From Sphingomonadales bacterium (GTDB lineage Bacteria; Pseudomonadota; Alphaproteobacteria; Sphingomonadales; Sphingomonadaceae): DNA of 41,147 bases. The DNA lies in assembly GCA_027490455.1 (NCBI GenBank), contig JAIXYC010000130.1, positions 1 to 41,147 on the forward strand, written 5' to 3'. Below, in pieces: positions 20,488 through 32,398 of this stretch. The notes beneath the pieces were generated by a model. That model searched no databases and was not told the origin of the DNA. It worked only from the letters and a program-made list of their open reading frames with translations. The number at the start of each line of letters is the position of its first letter. Within the stretch, counting starts at the first letter, position 1. A program made the translations under genes and the position numbers.

Positions 20488-20550
20488 ATGATGAAAAAAA
20501 CCATGCCCTCATTGTTGGTCGCAGCGTCAATCGCGGCGCCTTCAAATTGA
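20488..20550 (+). pseudogene. Short signal-peptide-like ORF, possible truncated gene remnant
   Basis: MMKKTMPSLLVAASIAAPSN* between tdk and truB: basic N-terminus, hydrophobic core, small-residue end, then an immediate stop. Confidence 0.3.
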
Positions 20551-20582
20551 CTTGATGCTACACCGCGCCCTAAAGGGCGGGC

Positions 20583-21542
20583 ATGCATGGCTGGATCATC
20601 CTTGATAAACCGCTTGGGCTGGGTTCAACGCAGGCCGTTGCAGCCGTAAAGCGCAACTTGCGCTCTGCCGGCTTTGGCAAGGTCAAGGTTGGGCACGGCG
20701 GTACGCTTGATCCGCTTGCCACCGGTGTTCTCCCCATCGCATTGGGTGAAGCGACCAAATTATGTGGCCGGATGCTCGACGCGTCCAAGACTTATGACTT
20801 TACCATATGCTTTGGGACAGAGACCAGCGGCCTAGATGCCGAGGGCGAGGTTGTTGCAACGTCTGACGTGCGGCCCACGCTGGAACAGGTGCAGCAAGCC
20901 CTGGCGCAGTTCACAGGGCCAATTGAACAGATTCCGCCGGCTTATTCCGCGATCAAAATCGATGGCAAGCGCGCGTATGATTTGGCGCGGGCAGGGGAAG
21001 TGGTCGAGATGAAGTCGCGGGGCGTGACGGTCTATCAACTCACCATCTGTCATGCTGAACCTGTTTCAGCATCATACTTTGACCGGGATGAAAGTAAGAC
21101 CCTGAAACAAGTTCAGGGTGACGCGCTTTTGGGTTCGGTCACACTGACAGCCGACGTTTCCAAAGGCACGTACATCCGCAGCTTGGCGCGAGATATCGCA
21201 TATGCTTTGGGTACCGTCGGCCATGTCTCTATGCTGCGCCGCGTGCGCGCAGGTCCGTTCGCCCTGAATGGCGCGATTTCGCTGGACAAACTCAATGCAT
21301 TCGGCCAAGGGGCAGCCCAAGAAGACATTATCTTGCCGATAGAGGCAGGGCTGGTCGACATCCCGGCTCTTGATCTCTCCCCGGAACAGGCAAGGGCGAT
21401 CCAACAGGGTCGCGTCTTGACCGGGATTGCCATGAAAGATGGGCTACATTGGGCGAGGGACGCAGATTTGCGGCCTATTGCACTGGTGGAGAACATCGGC
21501 GGTGCTTTAAAAACCGTCCGTGGCTTTAACCTAACTCCATGA
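20583..21542 (+). CDS. truB: tRNA pseudouridine(55) synthase TruB, carrying an in-frame repeat insertion
   Basis: 319 aa; [58 protein letters not shown]; extra segment [25 protein letters not shown]. Confidence 0.95.
   Translation: MHGWIILDKPLGLGSTQAVAAVKRNLRSAGFGKVKVGHGGTLDPLATGVLPIALGEATKLCGRMLDASKTYDFTICFGTETSGLDAEGEVVATSDVRPTLEQVQQALAQFTGPIEQIPPAYSAIKIDGKRAYDLARAGEVVEMKSRGVTVYQLTICHAEPVSASYFDRDESKTLKQVQGDALLGSVTLTADVSKGTYIRSLARDIAYALGTVGHVSMLRRVRAGPFALNGAISLDKLNAFGQGAAQEDIILPIEAGLVDIPALDLSPEQARAIQQGRVLTGIAMKDGLHWARDADLRPIALVENIGGALKTVRGFNLTP
21048..21122. repeat. 75-nt imperfect palindromic repeat element inside truB
   Basis: Left arm GTCATGCTGAACCTGTTTCAG (21049-21069) against reverse complement of right arm GTCACCCTGAACTTGTTTCAG (21102-21122): 18/21 identical; 25 codons, in frame (offset 465 from truB start). 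Confidence 0.8.
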
Positions 21543-21558
21543 TGTTCGAAGGAAAAAT

Positions 21559-21828
21559 ATGTCAATTACTGCAGAACGTAAAGCACAGGTCATCAAAGAG
21601 CACGCACGCGAGCCAAATGATACCGGATCGCCAGAAGTGCAGGTTGCAATCCTGACTGACCGTATCAATACGCTGACCAGCCACTTTAAAGACCACCACA
21701 AGGACAATCATTCGCGTCGTGGTCTTCTTCAGATGGTCAACAAGCGTCGTTCGCTTTTGGATTACCTGAAAAAAATCGATGGTGACCGTTACGCGACACT
21801 CATCGCGAAGCTCGGCCTTCGCAAGTAA
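21559..21828 (+). CDS. rpsO: 30S ribosomal protein S15
   Basis: 89 aa; [52 protein letters not shown]. Confidence 0.98.
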   Translation: MSITAERKAQVIKEHAREPNDTGSPEVQVAILTDRINTLTSHFKDHHKDNHSRRGLLQMVNKRRSLLDYLKKIDGDRYATLIAKLGLRK

Positions 21829-21832
21829 ATTT

Positions 21833-21861
21833 AAAAGCGGCCTCAATCGGGGCCGCTTTTT
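21833..21861 (+). terminator. Intrinsic terminator/attenuator after rpsO
   Basis: AAAAGCGGCC-tcaatcgg-GGCCGCTTTTT, perfect 10-bp stem with U-run. Confidence 0.85.
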
Positions 21862-21896
21862 GCATGGGGGGTCCGGCAATGAGGCTGGACTGCCAT

Positions 21897-21976
21897 GGGG
21901 GCTTTGAAATGCCCCGGCCGTTTGCGGATCGGATCATCCGCTCAATTGAGGCCCCGCATCGCATAGGGCATGCGGG
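21897..21976 (+). promoter_or_regulatory. Structured pnp leader with three consecutive hairpins
   Basis: GGGGC..GCCCC (21898-21902/21911-21915), GCGGAT..ATCCGC (21924-21929/21936-21941), CCCGCAT..ATGCGGG (21953-21959/21970-21976). Confidence 0.45.
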
Positions 21977-21990
21977 TCAAAGGAAAATCT

Positions 21991-24315
21991 ATGTTTAATA
22001 CGAAAACTGTATCAATCGAGTGGGGCGGACAAACCCTGACACTCGAAACGGGTAAGGTTGCCCGTCAAGCTGACGGCGCTGTTATGGCGTCTTTGGGCGA
22101 AACTGTTGTACTTTGCGCGGTTACCGCGGCGAAGTCGGTAAAGGATGGTCAGGATTTCTTCCCATTGACCGTTCACTATCAAGAAAAATATTCGGCAGCT
22201 GGCCGTATCCCCGGTGGCTTTTTCAAGCGGGAACGCGGCGCGACTGAAAAGGAAACTTTGGTTTCCCGTTTGATCGACCGTCCATTGCGTCCGTTGTTCC
22301 CAGAAGGTTTCTACAACGAAATCAACGCAATCGCGCAAGTTCTTAGCTATGATGGCGAGAATGAGCCTGACATTTTGGCAATTGTTGCAGCCTCGGCTGC
22401 GATGACCATTTCGGGCGTTCCTTTCATGGGCCCAATCGGCGCGGCACGCGTTGGTTACCTGAATGGCGAATATATCCTGAACCCAACAGATGAGCAGGTT
22501 GCCGAAGGCGACCTCGACCTCGTTGTTGCAGCGACATATGACGCCGTGATGATGGTTGAATCCGAAGCCAATGAGCTTTCGGAAGAAATCATGCTTGGTG
22601 CCGTCCTGTTTGCGCATGACGCATGTAAGGAAGTCGTTAAGGCAATCATCAAGCTTGCTGAACAAGCAGCCAAGGACCCTTGGGCAATGGCCGAGCAGGC
22701 TGACCTGTCCGCTGCCAAGGATAAGCTTAAGAAGCTGATCGGCAAGGATATTGCTGCAGCCTATAAGCTGACCGACAAGTCCGAGCGCAGCAACGCGTTG
22801 AACGCTGCACGCGCAAAGGCGAAGGAAGCGTTTGTTGACGCAGCGCCTCAGGATCAGCTGGCCGCAGGCAAGTTGATGAAGAAGCTTGAAGCTGAAATCG
22901 TTCGCGGCGCTATCCTAAAGGACGGCACCCGCATCGACGGTCGCAGCACCACGCAAATCCGTCCAATCGTTTCGGAAACGCATTTCTTGCCACGCGCACA
23001 TGGTTCTGCCTTGTTCACACGCGGCGAAACGCAAACCATCGCAACCTGCACCTTGGGTACCAAGGATGCAGAGCAGATGATCGACGGTCTTGGCGGTCTG
23101 CATTATGAAAACTTCATGCTGCATTATAACTTCCCACCGTACAGCGTTGGTGAAGTTGGCCGTTTCGGTGCGCCTGGTCGCCGCGAAGTTGGTCATGGTA
23201 AGCTCGCATGGCGTGCATTGCACCCCGTGCTACCATCCAAGGACGAGTTCCCGTACACAATCCGTTTGACCAGCGACATTACCGAGTCGAACGGCTCGTC
23301 GTCGATGGCCTCGGTTTGCGGTGGCAGCCTCGCCATGATGGACGCAGGCGTGCCTATCAAGCGTCCGGTTTCGGGTATCGCAATGGGCCTTATCCTTGAA
23401 GGTAAGGATTTCGCGATCCTTTCCGACATCTTGGGTGATGAAGATCATCTCGGCGACATGGATTTCAAGGTTGCTGGTACGTCAGAAGGCATCACCACGA
23501 TGCAGATGGACATCAAAATTGCCGGTATTACCCGTGAAATCTTTGAAGCTGCATTGAACCAAGCCAAGGAAGGCCGCGCGCATATCCTTGGTGAAATGGC
23601 AAAGGCTTTGGGCGAAGCCCGCGGTGAATTGTCGGCACACGCACCACGTATTGAAACCATGCAGATCGACAAAGCGAAGATCCGCGACATCATCGGTACC
23701 GGTGGTAAGGTTATTCGTGAAATCGTCGCCACCACTGGCGCCAAGGTCGACATCGACGATGAAGGTCTTATCAAGATCTCGTCTTCCGACGTTGCCCAGA
23801 TTGAAGCCGCTCGTAAGTGGATTTCCGGCATCGTTGAAGAAGCTGAAGTTGGCAAAATCTATGACGGCAAGGTCGTCAATCTCGTCGATTTCGGTGCGTT
23901 CGTAAACTTCATGGGTGGCAAGGACGGTCTCGTCCATGTCAGCGAAATGCGCAACGAGCGCGTTGAGAAGGTTACCGACGTCGTCAGCGAAGGCATGGAC
24001 GTTAAGGTCAAGGTCCTTGAAATCGATCCACGTGGCAAGGTTCGCCTGTCGATGCGCGTCGTAGATCAGGAAACTGGTGAAGAGCTGGAAGATACACGCC
24101 CGCCACGCGAAAAGAGCGAGCGCAGCGATCGTGGTCCCCGTCGTGAAGGCGGCGGTGGCGGACGCGGCGAAGGCCGTGGCGATCGCGGACCTCGTCGTGA
24201 TGGCGGTGGTCGGGGCGAAGGCCGCGGCGACCGTGGTCCACGCCAAGAGCGTTCAGAAGGCGGAAACAATGGCGGGGGCGATCCCGACCATGTTCCAGCA
24301 TTCCTGAAGGACTAA
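21991..24315 (+). CDS. pnp: Polyribonucleotide nucleotidyltransferase (PNPase)
   Basis: [32 protein letters not shown] ([25 protein letters not shown]) and S1 domains; start at MFNTK. Confidence 0.97.
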   Translation: MFNTKTVSIEWGGQTLTLETGKVARQADGAVMASLGETVVLCAVTAAKSVKDGQDFFPLTVHYQEKYSAAGRIPGGFFKRERGATEKETLVSRLIDRPLRPLFPEGFYNEINAIAQVLSYDGENEPDILAIVAASAAMTISGVPFMGPIGAARVGYLNGEYILNPTDEQVAEGDLDLVVAATYDAVMMVESEANELSEEIMLGAVLFAHDACKEVVKAIIKLAEQAAKDPWAMAEQADLSAAKDKLKKLIGKDIAAAYKLTDKSERSNALNAARAKAKEAFVDAAPQDQLAAGKLMKKLEAEIVRGAILKDGTRIDGRSTTQIRPIVSETHFLPRAHGSALFTRGETQTIATCTLGTKDAEQMIDGLGGLHYENFMLHYNFPPYSVGEVGRFGAPGRREVGHGKLAWRALHPVLPSKDEFPYTIRLTSDITESNGSSSMASVCGGSLAMMDAGVPIKRPVSGIAMGLILEGKDFAILSDILGDEDHLGDMDFKVAGTSEGITTMQMDIKIAGITREIFEAALNQAKEGRAHILGEMAKALGEARGELSAHAPRIETMQIDKAKIRDIIGTGGKVIREIVATTGAKVDIDDEGLIKISSSDVAQIEAARKWISGIVEEAEVGKIYDGKVVNLVDFGAFVNFMGGKDGLVHVSEMRNERVEKVTDVVSEGMDVKVKVLEIDPRGKVRLSMRVVDQETGEELEDTRPPREKSERSDRGPRREGGGGGRGEGRGDRGPRRDGGGRGEGRGDRGPRQERSEGGNNGGGDPDHVPAFLKD
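24127..24245 (+). repeat. Imperfect tandem repeats encoding the RG/RGG-rich PNPase tail
   Basis: Units GATCGTGGTCCCCGTCGTGAAGGC.../GATCGCGGACCTCGTCGTGATGGC.../GACCGTGGTCCACGC... (54, 48 and a partial unit), encoding (G)[13 protein letters not shown]. Confidence 0.7.
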
Positions 24316-24358
24316 GCCTTCGCGGAACACAGAACATCCTGCAAAAGGATTGGAGAGG

Positions 24359-24387
24359 AAAAGGGGTCGCTTCGGTGGCCCCTTTTT
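24359..24387 (+). terminator. Intrinsic terminator after pnp
   Basis: AAAAGGGGTCGC-TTCG-GTGGCCCCTTTTT: continuous stem (with G-U pairs), UUCG tetraloop, U-run. Confidence 0.9.
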
Positions 24388-24530
24388 CGTTGTGGGCATG
24401 GGCGGCTGCCAATGGCAAGGCCTGTGGTAGCTGGGGCCGCCTCGGCTTCAGTTCATGCCCGATACAGCATCTCGCACTAACATGCGCAAAACCCTTGGCG
24501 ACGGCCCCAAGAGTATCTAAGGACAATCCC

Positions 24531-25325
24531 ATGAACAGAAAAATCCTTGTGTCCGCTGGCTTGCTGGCTTCGGTTTCCATGCTTTCGGGTTGCGCTATGC
24601 TCGGCCTTGGCGGCGGTGGCGCAAAGCCGGGGAGCAACACCCGTTATGTCGCGCGTGACGTCAACACCTTGTATACCGCAGCAAAGGACAAGTTGGATAA
24701 CAAGCAATATGAAGTTGCTGCCGCTTTGTTTGACGAAGTCGAACGGCAGCATCCATATTCGCCATGGGCCCGCCGCGCACAGCTGATGAGTGCGTTTAGC
24801 TATTACATGGCGCAGAAATATAACGAATCGATTCAATCGTCGCGCCGGTTTCTGTCGATTCATCCGGGTAACAAAGATGCGGCTTATGCCTATTATCTGA
24901 TCGCCTTGTCTTATTACGAACAGATGAGCGACGTGACCCACGATCAAAAGATTTCGGAGCAGGCATTGGCTGCGTTGGGTGAAGTGCAGCGTCGCTATCC
25001 CAATTCGCGCTATTCCGCTGACGCCACGTTGAAAATTGACCTTGTGCGCGACCATTTGGCGGGCAAGGAAATGGAAATTGGCCGTTTCTATCAACGTCGT
25101 GCTTTGTGGCTCGCATCCTCGCTGCGTTTCCGCGAAGTCATCGACAAGTTTGATACGACAACGCACACGCCAGAGGCGTTGTACCGCCTGATCGAAAGCT
25201 ATTTGGCGATGGGCGTGCCTGAAGAGGCGAAGAAAGCTGCGGCTGTGCTGGGTGCCAATTACCCCGGTAGCATATGGTATCAGCGCGCCTATGACCTGAT
25301 GCAGAAGAACGCGCCCGCCGCGTAA
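24531..25325 (+). CDS. bamD: Outer-membrane assembly lipoprotein BamD (ComL/YfiO family)
   Basis: MNRKILVSAGLLASVSMLSGC lipobox; TPR-like LYTAAKDKLDNKQYEVAAALFDEVERQHPYSPWARRAQLMSAFSYYMAQKY. Confidence 0.93.
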   Translation: MNRKILVSAGLLASVSMLSGCAMLGLGGGGAKPGSNTRYVARDVNTLYTAAKDKLDNKQYEVAAALFDEVERQHPYSPWARRAQLMSAFSYYMAQKYNESIQSSRRFLSIHPGNKDAAYAYYLIALSYYEQMSDVTHDQKISEQALAALGEVQRRYPNSRYSADATLKIDLVRDHLAGKEMEIGRFYQRRALWLASSLRFREVIDKFDTTTHTPEALYRLIESYLAMGVPEEAKKAAAVLGANYPGSIWYQRAYDLMQKNAPAA

Positions 25326-25329
25326 TGAC

Positions 25330-26981
25330 ATGCTAACGGGGCTGTCGATCCGCGATGTGGTGCTGATCGAGGCGCTGGACCTTGAATTCGCAAACGGCCT
25401 TGGCGTTTTAACCGGGGAGACGGGCGCTGGTAAGTCTATCTTGCTGGACGCGCTGGGCCTTGCGCTGGGCGCGCGCGCCGATAGCGGCCTGGTGCGTGCA
25501 GGCGCTGATAAGGCGCAAGTAACCGCAAGCTTTGATGCACCAGCCAATGTGGTCGCCTTGCTTGGCGAAAATGACATTGAAATCGACGTAGGCGAACCGC
25601 TGCTGATCCGCCGTTCGGTCAAGGCCGATGGCGGCAGTAAGGCGTTCATAAATGATCAGCCTTGCTCTGCGGCTTTGTTGCGCGATGTCGGTGCATCTTT
25701 GGTGGAAATACATGGCCAGCATGATGATAGGGGGTTGCTGAACCCGCGCGGACATCGGGCGCTGCTTGATGCCTTTGGCCGATGCGACACCGCAACGGTC
25801 GCGGCCAATTATACATCATGGCATGAGGCGAAAGTGCGGCTTGATATCGCACGCGAAGCGCTCGAAAATGCCGCGCGCGATCAAGAGTGGCTTGAACATG
25901 CCGTGGCGGAACTTGCTGCCTTTAATCCGCAGCCCGGCGAGGAAGAGGAACTGGCTGGCGAGCGGTCGGACATGCAAAAGGGCGAGCGCATCGCCGAAGA
26001 TTTGAAGGCCGTACTTGAAAGCTTTGACGGCCCCAAAAGTGGCCTTGCGCTTATCCGGTCTGCGGCACGCAAGCTTGACCGCTTGGCTGATGCCCATCCG
26101 TTGCTGGCAGAAGCGCTGACATCGCTTGACCGTGCCGTGATCGAAGCAAGCGAAGCCGAGGACAAGTTGAATGCGGCGGCGCGGGCGATTGAATATGAAC
26201 CCGCGCGTCTCGATGAAATTGAGGAGCGCCTGTTCGAATTACGCGCGCTGGCCCGTAAGCACAATGTCGCGCCGGACGGCATCATTGCCCTGCAGGAACG
26301 CCTGACCGCGCAGCTTCAGTCGATTGAGGCAGGAGGCGAGGGGCTCGCTTTGTTGGAGGCTGAGGTCGCTGCAAAACACGCGGCCTATGTCGCGTCCGCC
26401 ACGGCACTGTCGGAAAGGCGACGTGTTTCAGCAGCGAAGCTGGATGCCGCCGTTAAGGTGGAATTAGCGCCGTTAAAGCTGGATGCGGCGCAGTTCCAAA
26501 CGGCTGTCGAGCAGCTTCCCGAAGACCGCTGGGCCGCGTCGGGCATGGACCGCGTAGAGTTTCTGATTTCGACCAACCCCGGCGCGCCGTTCGCGCCGCT
26601 GGCCAAAATCGCATCAGGTGGCGAACTGTCCCGCTTCATCCTCGCACTGAAAGTCGCGTTGGCGGAAGAGGGCGGGGCAGCGACGATCATTTTTGATGAA
26701 ATCGACCGCGGCGTCGGTGGTGCGGTGGCGGCTGCCATCGGTGAGCGGCTTGCGCGCTTGGCGCAACATACGCAGTTGCTGGCGGTCACGCATAGCCCGC
26801 AGGTCGCGGCCAAAGGCAAAGCGCATTACTTTATCGCCAAATCCAGCCAAGGAACGGTGACGCGCACGGGCGTGGTCTTGCTGGATAATGAAGCGCGCAG
26901 CCAAGAAATCGCCCGTATGCTTTCGGGCGCAGAAGTAACGGATGAAGCGCGCGCGCAAGCAAAACGCCTTTTGGAGGTTGT

Positions 26982-26985
<4 letters not shown>
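25330..26985 (+). CDS. recN: DNA repair protein RecN
   Basis: 551 aa; MLTGLSIRDVVLIEALDLEFANGLGVLTGETGAGKSILLDALGLALG; SGGELSRFILALKVAL; FDEIDRGVGG. Confidence 0.97.
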
Positions 26986-29587
<2,602 letters not shown>

Positions 29588-29670
29588 CCGGGACTAGCAA
29601 GGCCTAGGAGCCGGATGCGATCGCTGCCAACGCGGTTGATGCAAAACGGTTTCAAGTGTAACTAATTCCC

Positions 29671-30558
29671 ATGGATAGCTCGAGCCATATTTATGACGCG
29701 CCGCCTGCCGGTGCCAATGCCGATTGGACCGTGCCCCAGAATTGGGACGCCTTTGGCGCTGATGAACATGCGATGTGGGACCGGCTTTTTGCCCGCCAAA
29801 CGGCGATGCTACCGGGCCGCGCGGCTGACGCATTTATGCGCGGGATCGATGTTCTAAAGCTAACGCGCCCCGGTATTCCCGATTATCGTGAATTGAACGC
29901 GCGGTTGATGGCGGCCACGGGTTGGCAAATCGTCGCTGTGCCGGGCTTGGTTCCCGACGCAGTGTTTTTTGACCATCTCGCCAATCGCCGTTTTCCGGCC
30001 GGCAATTTTATCCGGACGCCTGAGCAGCTGGATTATCTGCAAGAACCCGACGTTTTCCATGATGTGTTCGGCCATGTCCCCATTTTGGCGGATACCGTAT
30101 TTTCCGATTATATGGTTGCTTATGGCAAAGGCGGATTGCGCTCGCTTGGCTTTGGCGCGCTTGACCATCTCGCGCGGCTATATTGGTATACGGTGGAGTT
30201 CGGCCTTATTCAGCAGGCCGATGGTTTGCGGATTTACGGCGCTGGGATCGTCTCAAGCTATGCAGAGAGCATTTTCGCGCTGGAGGACCCAAGTCCCAAC
30301 CGGATCGCGTTCGACCTGCTGCGCGTGATGCGCAGCCATTACCGGATTGATGATTTTCAGCAGACCTATTTTGTGGTCTCCAGCATGGAACAGTTGCTTA
30401 AGGTGACCGTCGAGACCGATTTCGCGCCATTGTACGAGCGGCTCGAATCCTTGCCCGACATATTGGTTGGCGAAATCATTGCCGAAGATGCGATCATGAC
30501 CAAGGGCACTCAGGCATATTTTAAGGGCTACCAGGTTCCGAAATCACCCGGCGGCTGA
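29671..30558 (+). CDS. phhA: Phenylalanine 4-monooxygenase
   Basis: 295 aa; FIRTPEQLDYLQEPDVFHDVFGHVPILAD (Fe-binding HDxFGH); ARLYWYTVEFGLI. Confidence 0.95.
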   Translation: MDSSSHIYDAPPAGANADWTVPQNWDAFGADEHAMWDRLFARQTAMLPGRAADAFMRGIDVLKLTRPGIPDYRELNARLMAATGWQIVAVPGLVPDAVFFDHLANRRFPAGNFIRTPEQLDYLQEPDVFHDVFGHVPILADTVFSDYMVAYGKGGLRSLGFGALDHLARLYWYTVEFGLIQQADGLRIYGAGIVSSYAESIFALEDPSPNRIAFDLLRVMRSHYRIDDFQQTYFVVSSMEQLLKVTVETDFAPLYERLESLPDILVGEIIAEDAIMTKGTQAYFKGYQVPKSPGG

Positions 30559-31502
30559 CTGGTGCGGCCTGACGCGCGCAGCGGACTTTGCCAGCCATAG
30601 CTCCGCCGCTTGACGAGCCACAGGCATGGCCAATCACCCATATCCTTGCGTTTTTGCAGTCGAAAACCGTGAAGGCGATATGCGCGTGTGACCGCTTCCG
30701 CCTGCGTATTCAGCAAGCCAGCCAAGATGAGCGAGCCACCTTCGCGCAATATGGCTGATAGCGACGGCGCAAGTTCGATTAACGGGCCCGCCAAAATATT
30801 GGCGATGACCAAATCATAAGGTGCGCGGGCGGTGATAAGGTCGTGCGCTGTCCCTGCGGCCACACACAGCGCCAATTGGCCCTGCGCGACGCCGCAAGGG
30901 ACATTGTTGACCTCGGCATTAGCACCGGTGACATCAATGCTGACAGGATCGATATCCGATGCCGTCAAATACGCCTTGGGCCACAACGCATGGGCGGCAA
31001 AAGCCAGCAGGCCAGTGCCCGTCCCGATGTCGGCAATCAGGTCAAACCGTTTGCCGGCACGTTTCATTCTGTCGAGCATATCAAGACAGCCGCTGGTCGT
31101 TTCATGTCCGCCCGTGCCAAAGGCGCGGCTAGCCTCGATTTGGAACGGGGTTGCGCCGTATGGCACTGTGCCCTTGTTGGCCATTGTGTGGACGTAGAAG
31201 CGCCCGGCATGCACCGGCTGAAGCCCTTGCTGGCTCATCACGACCCAGTCGGCATCGGGGAGTTCCTCAACCACCGCCTTTGCTTTGACAGCGCTGGGCA
31301 AGCGGATTTGGATGGCGGCGATCACCTGAGCATTTGGTTTTTCGTTAAAATAGGCTTCAAGCCGCCATTTGTCGTCGTTGAAGGCTTCGACTTCGTCCGC
31401 GACGATGGTCGGCATGGGTTCCAATGCCGCAAACCACTCGTCGTCATGGTGCAGCGCTTCCGCTTCATTGCGGGTGCAGGGCAGGGTCACCTTCCAGTTC
31501 AT
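30528..31502 (-). CDS. prmA: Ribosomal protein L11 methyltransferase
   Basis: 324 aa; AFGTGGHETTSGCLDMLD, DIGTGTGLLAFAA, ANILAGPLIELAPSL. Confidence 0.93.
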   Translation of the reverse strand: MNWKVTLPCTRNEAEALHHDDEWFAALEPMPTIVADEVEAFNDDKWRLEAYFNEKPNAQVIAAIQIRLPSAVKAKAVVEELPDADWVVMSQQGLQPVHAGRFYVHTMANKGTVPYGATPFQIEASRAFGTGGHETTSGCLDMLDRMKRAGKRFDLIADIGTGTGLLAFAAHALWPKAYLTASDIDPVSIDVTGANAEVNNVPCGVAQGQLALCVAAGTAHDLITARAPYDLVIANILAGPLIELAPSLSAILREGGSLILAGLLNTQAEAVTRAYRLHGFRLQKRKDMGDWPCLWLVKRRSYGWQSPLRASGRTSQPPGDFGTW

Positions 31503-32398
31503 TGTGCTGCTTCTTTTGCTAATCGGGCGTCAAGCCGCTCCATCGCTGCTTTCGCATAATTTGCACAGCCTGCAGAGTCGGCCAGAGGTTCCTTGCCCGA
31601 AACGCGTTCAAAGAAACGCGATTGCGCGGGGTGCGGTGCGATCAGGACGTCGCATGGGTTTAGTTCAGCAACGCGCTTCATGGTCGCCCTTAATACGGCC
31701 ACATAAGCCGGGTGGTCGGTAAATCTGTAACCATCAGCAGACACAGCGCCAAGGCTGTCGGCGAAAACGAAGTGATGACAGGTCCCGCCCTTACATGATT
31801 TCCAGGTCCAACTGGTTCCGCCCGGGGCGTGGCCGGGCGTGGCGATGGCGGTCATTTTTATCGGGCCAAGGGAGATGGTTTCACCGTCGTGGACGATTTG
31901 GTCAACCTTTATGCCCGCGAAGGGCGGCAATATTGCCAATTGCGGGTCCGTAGGATCCGAAATACCCGTCTCCAGACTTTTGCGGGCTTCAGCTCGTGCC
32001 AGCATGCGGGCACCGGTAATGCCCTTCAGCGCGGCAAGCCCGCCAACATGATCCAAATGTTCATGACTGCTGACCAGATATTTTACATCTGTCGGTTGGA
32101 AACCAAGGTTGCGGATATTGTCGGCAATGAATGGGGCCGCTTCGGCGGTCGCGCCGTCGATAAGGATATGACCTTTGGGTGATGTGACGAGCAAAGACAC
32201 AATGCCACATGTGCCCACCATATACACATTGGCGAATATATGCGCGGGCGGGGCAGGGTCGCTCCAGCCGTCACGGCCTTGGCACTGTGACGCGAGTGTG
32301 GCTCCACTGCTAATGGTTTTGACCGCTGGCACCGGCGCGCAGGCCGTCAGGGCCAATACCAATATGGCGCCAAGCTTAGCGTACATAGCTCGCGCCAT
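31499..32398 (-). CDS. Subclass B3-like metallo-beta-lactamase fold hydrolase, predicted lipoprotein
   Basis: HEHLDH metal motif, TPGHAPGGTSWTW, FADSLGAVSADGYRF, LIAPHPAQS; lipobox LALTAC. True start may be the ATG at 32386 (MYAKLG). Confidence 0.85.
   Translation of the reverse strand: MARAMYAKLGAILVLALTACAPVPAVKTISSGATLASQCQGRDGWSDPAPPAHIFANVYMVGTCGIVSLLVTSPKGHILIDGATAEAAPFIADNIRNLGFQPTDVKYLVSSHEHLDHVGGLAALKGITGARMLARAEARKSLETGISDPTDPQLAILPPFAGIKVDQIVHDGETISLGPIKMTAIATPGHAPGGTSWTWKSCKGGTCHHFVFADSLGAVSADGYRFTDHPAYVAVLRATMKRVAELNPCDVLIAPHPAQSRFFERVSGKEPLADSAGCANYAKAAMERLDARLAKEAAQ

Noticed and set aside
23482-24246. 254-aa ORF antisense to pnp
   Set aside because: Antisense artefact; its repetitive end mirrors the RGG-coding repeats.
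24477-25649. 390-aa ORF antisense to bamD/recN
   Set aside because: Antisense to two clear genes; Ser/Arg-rich then shuffled composition typical of spurious frames.
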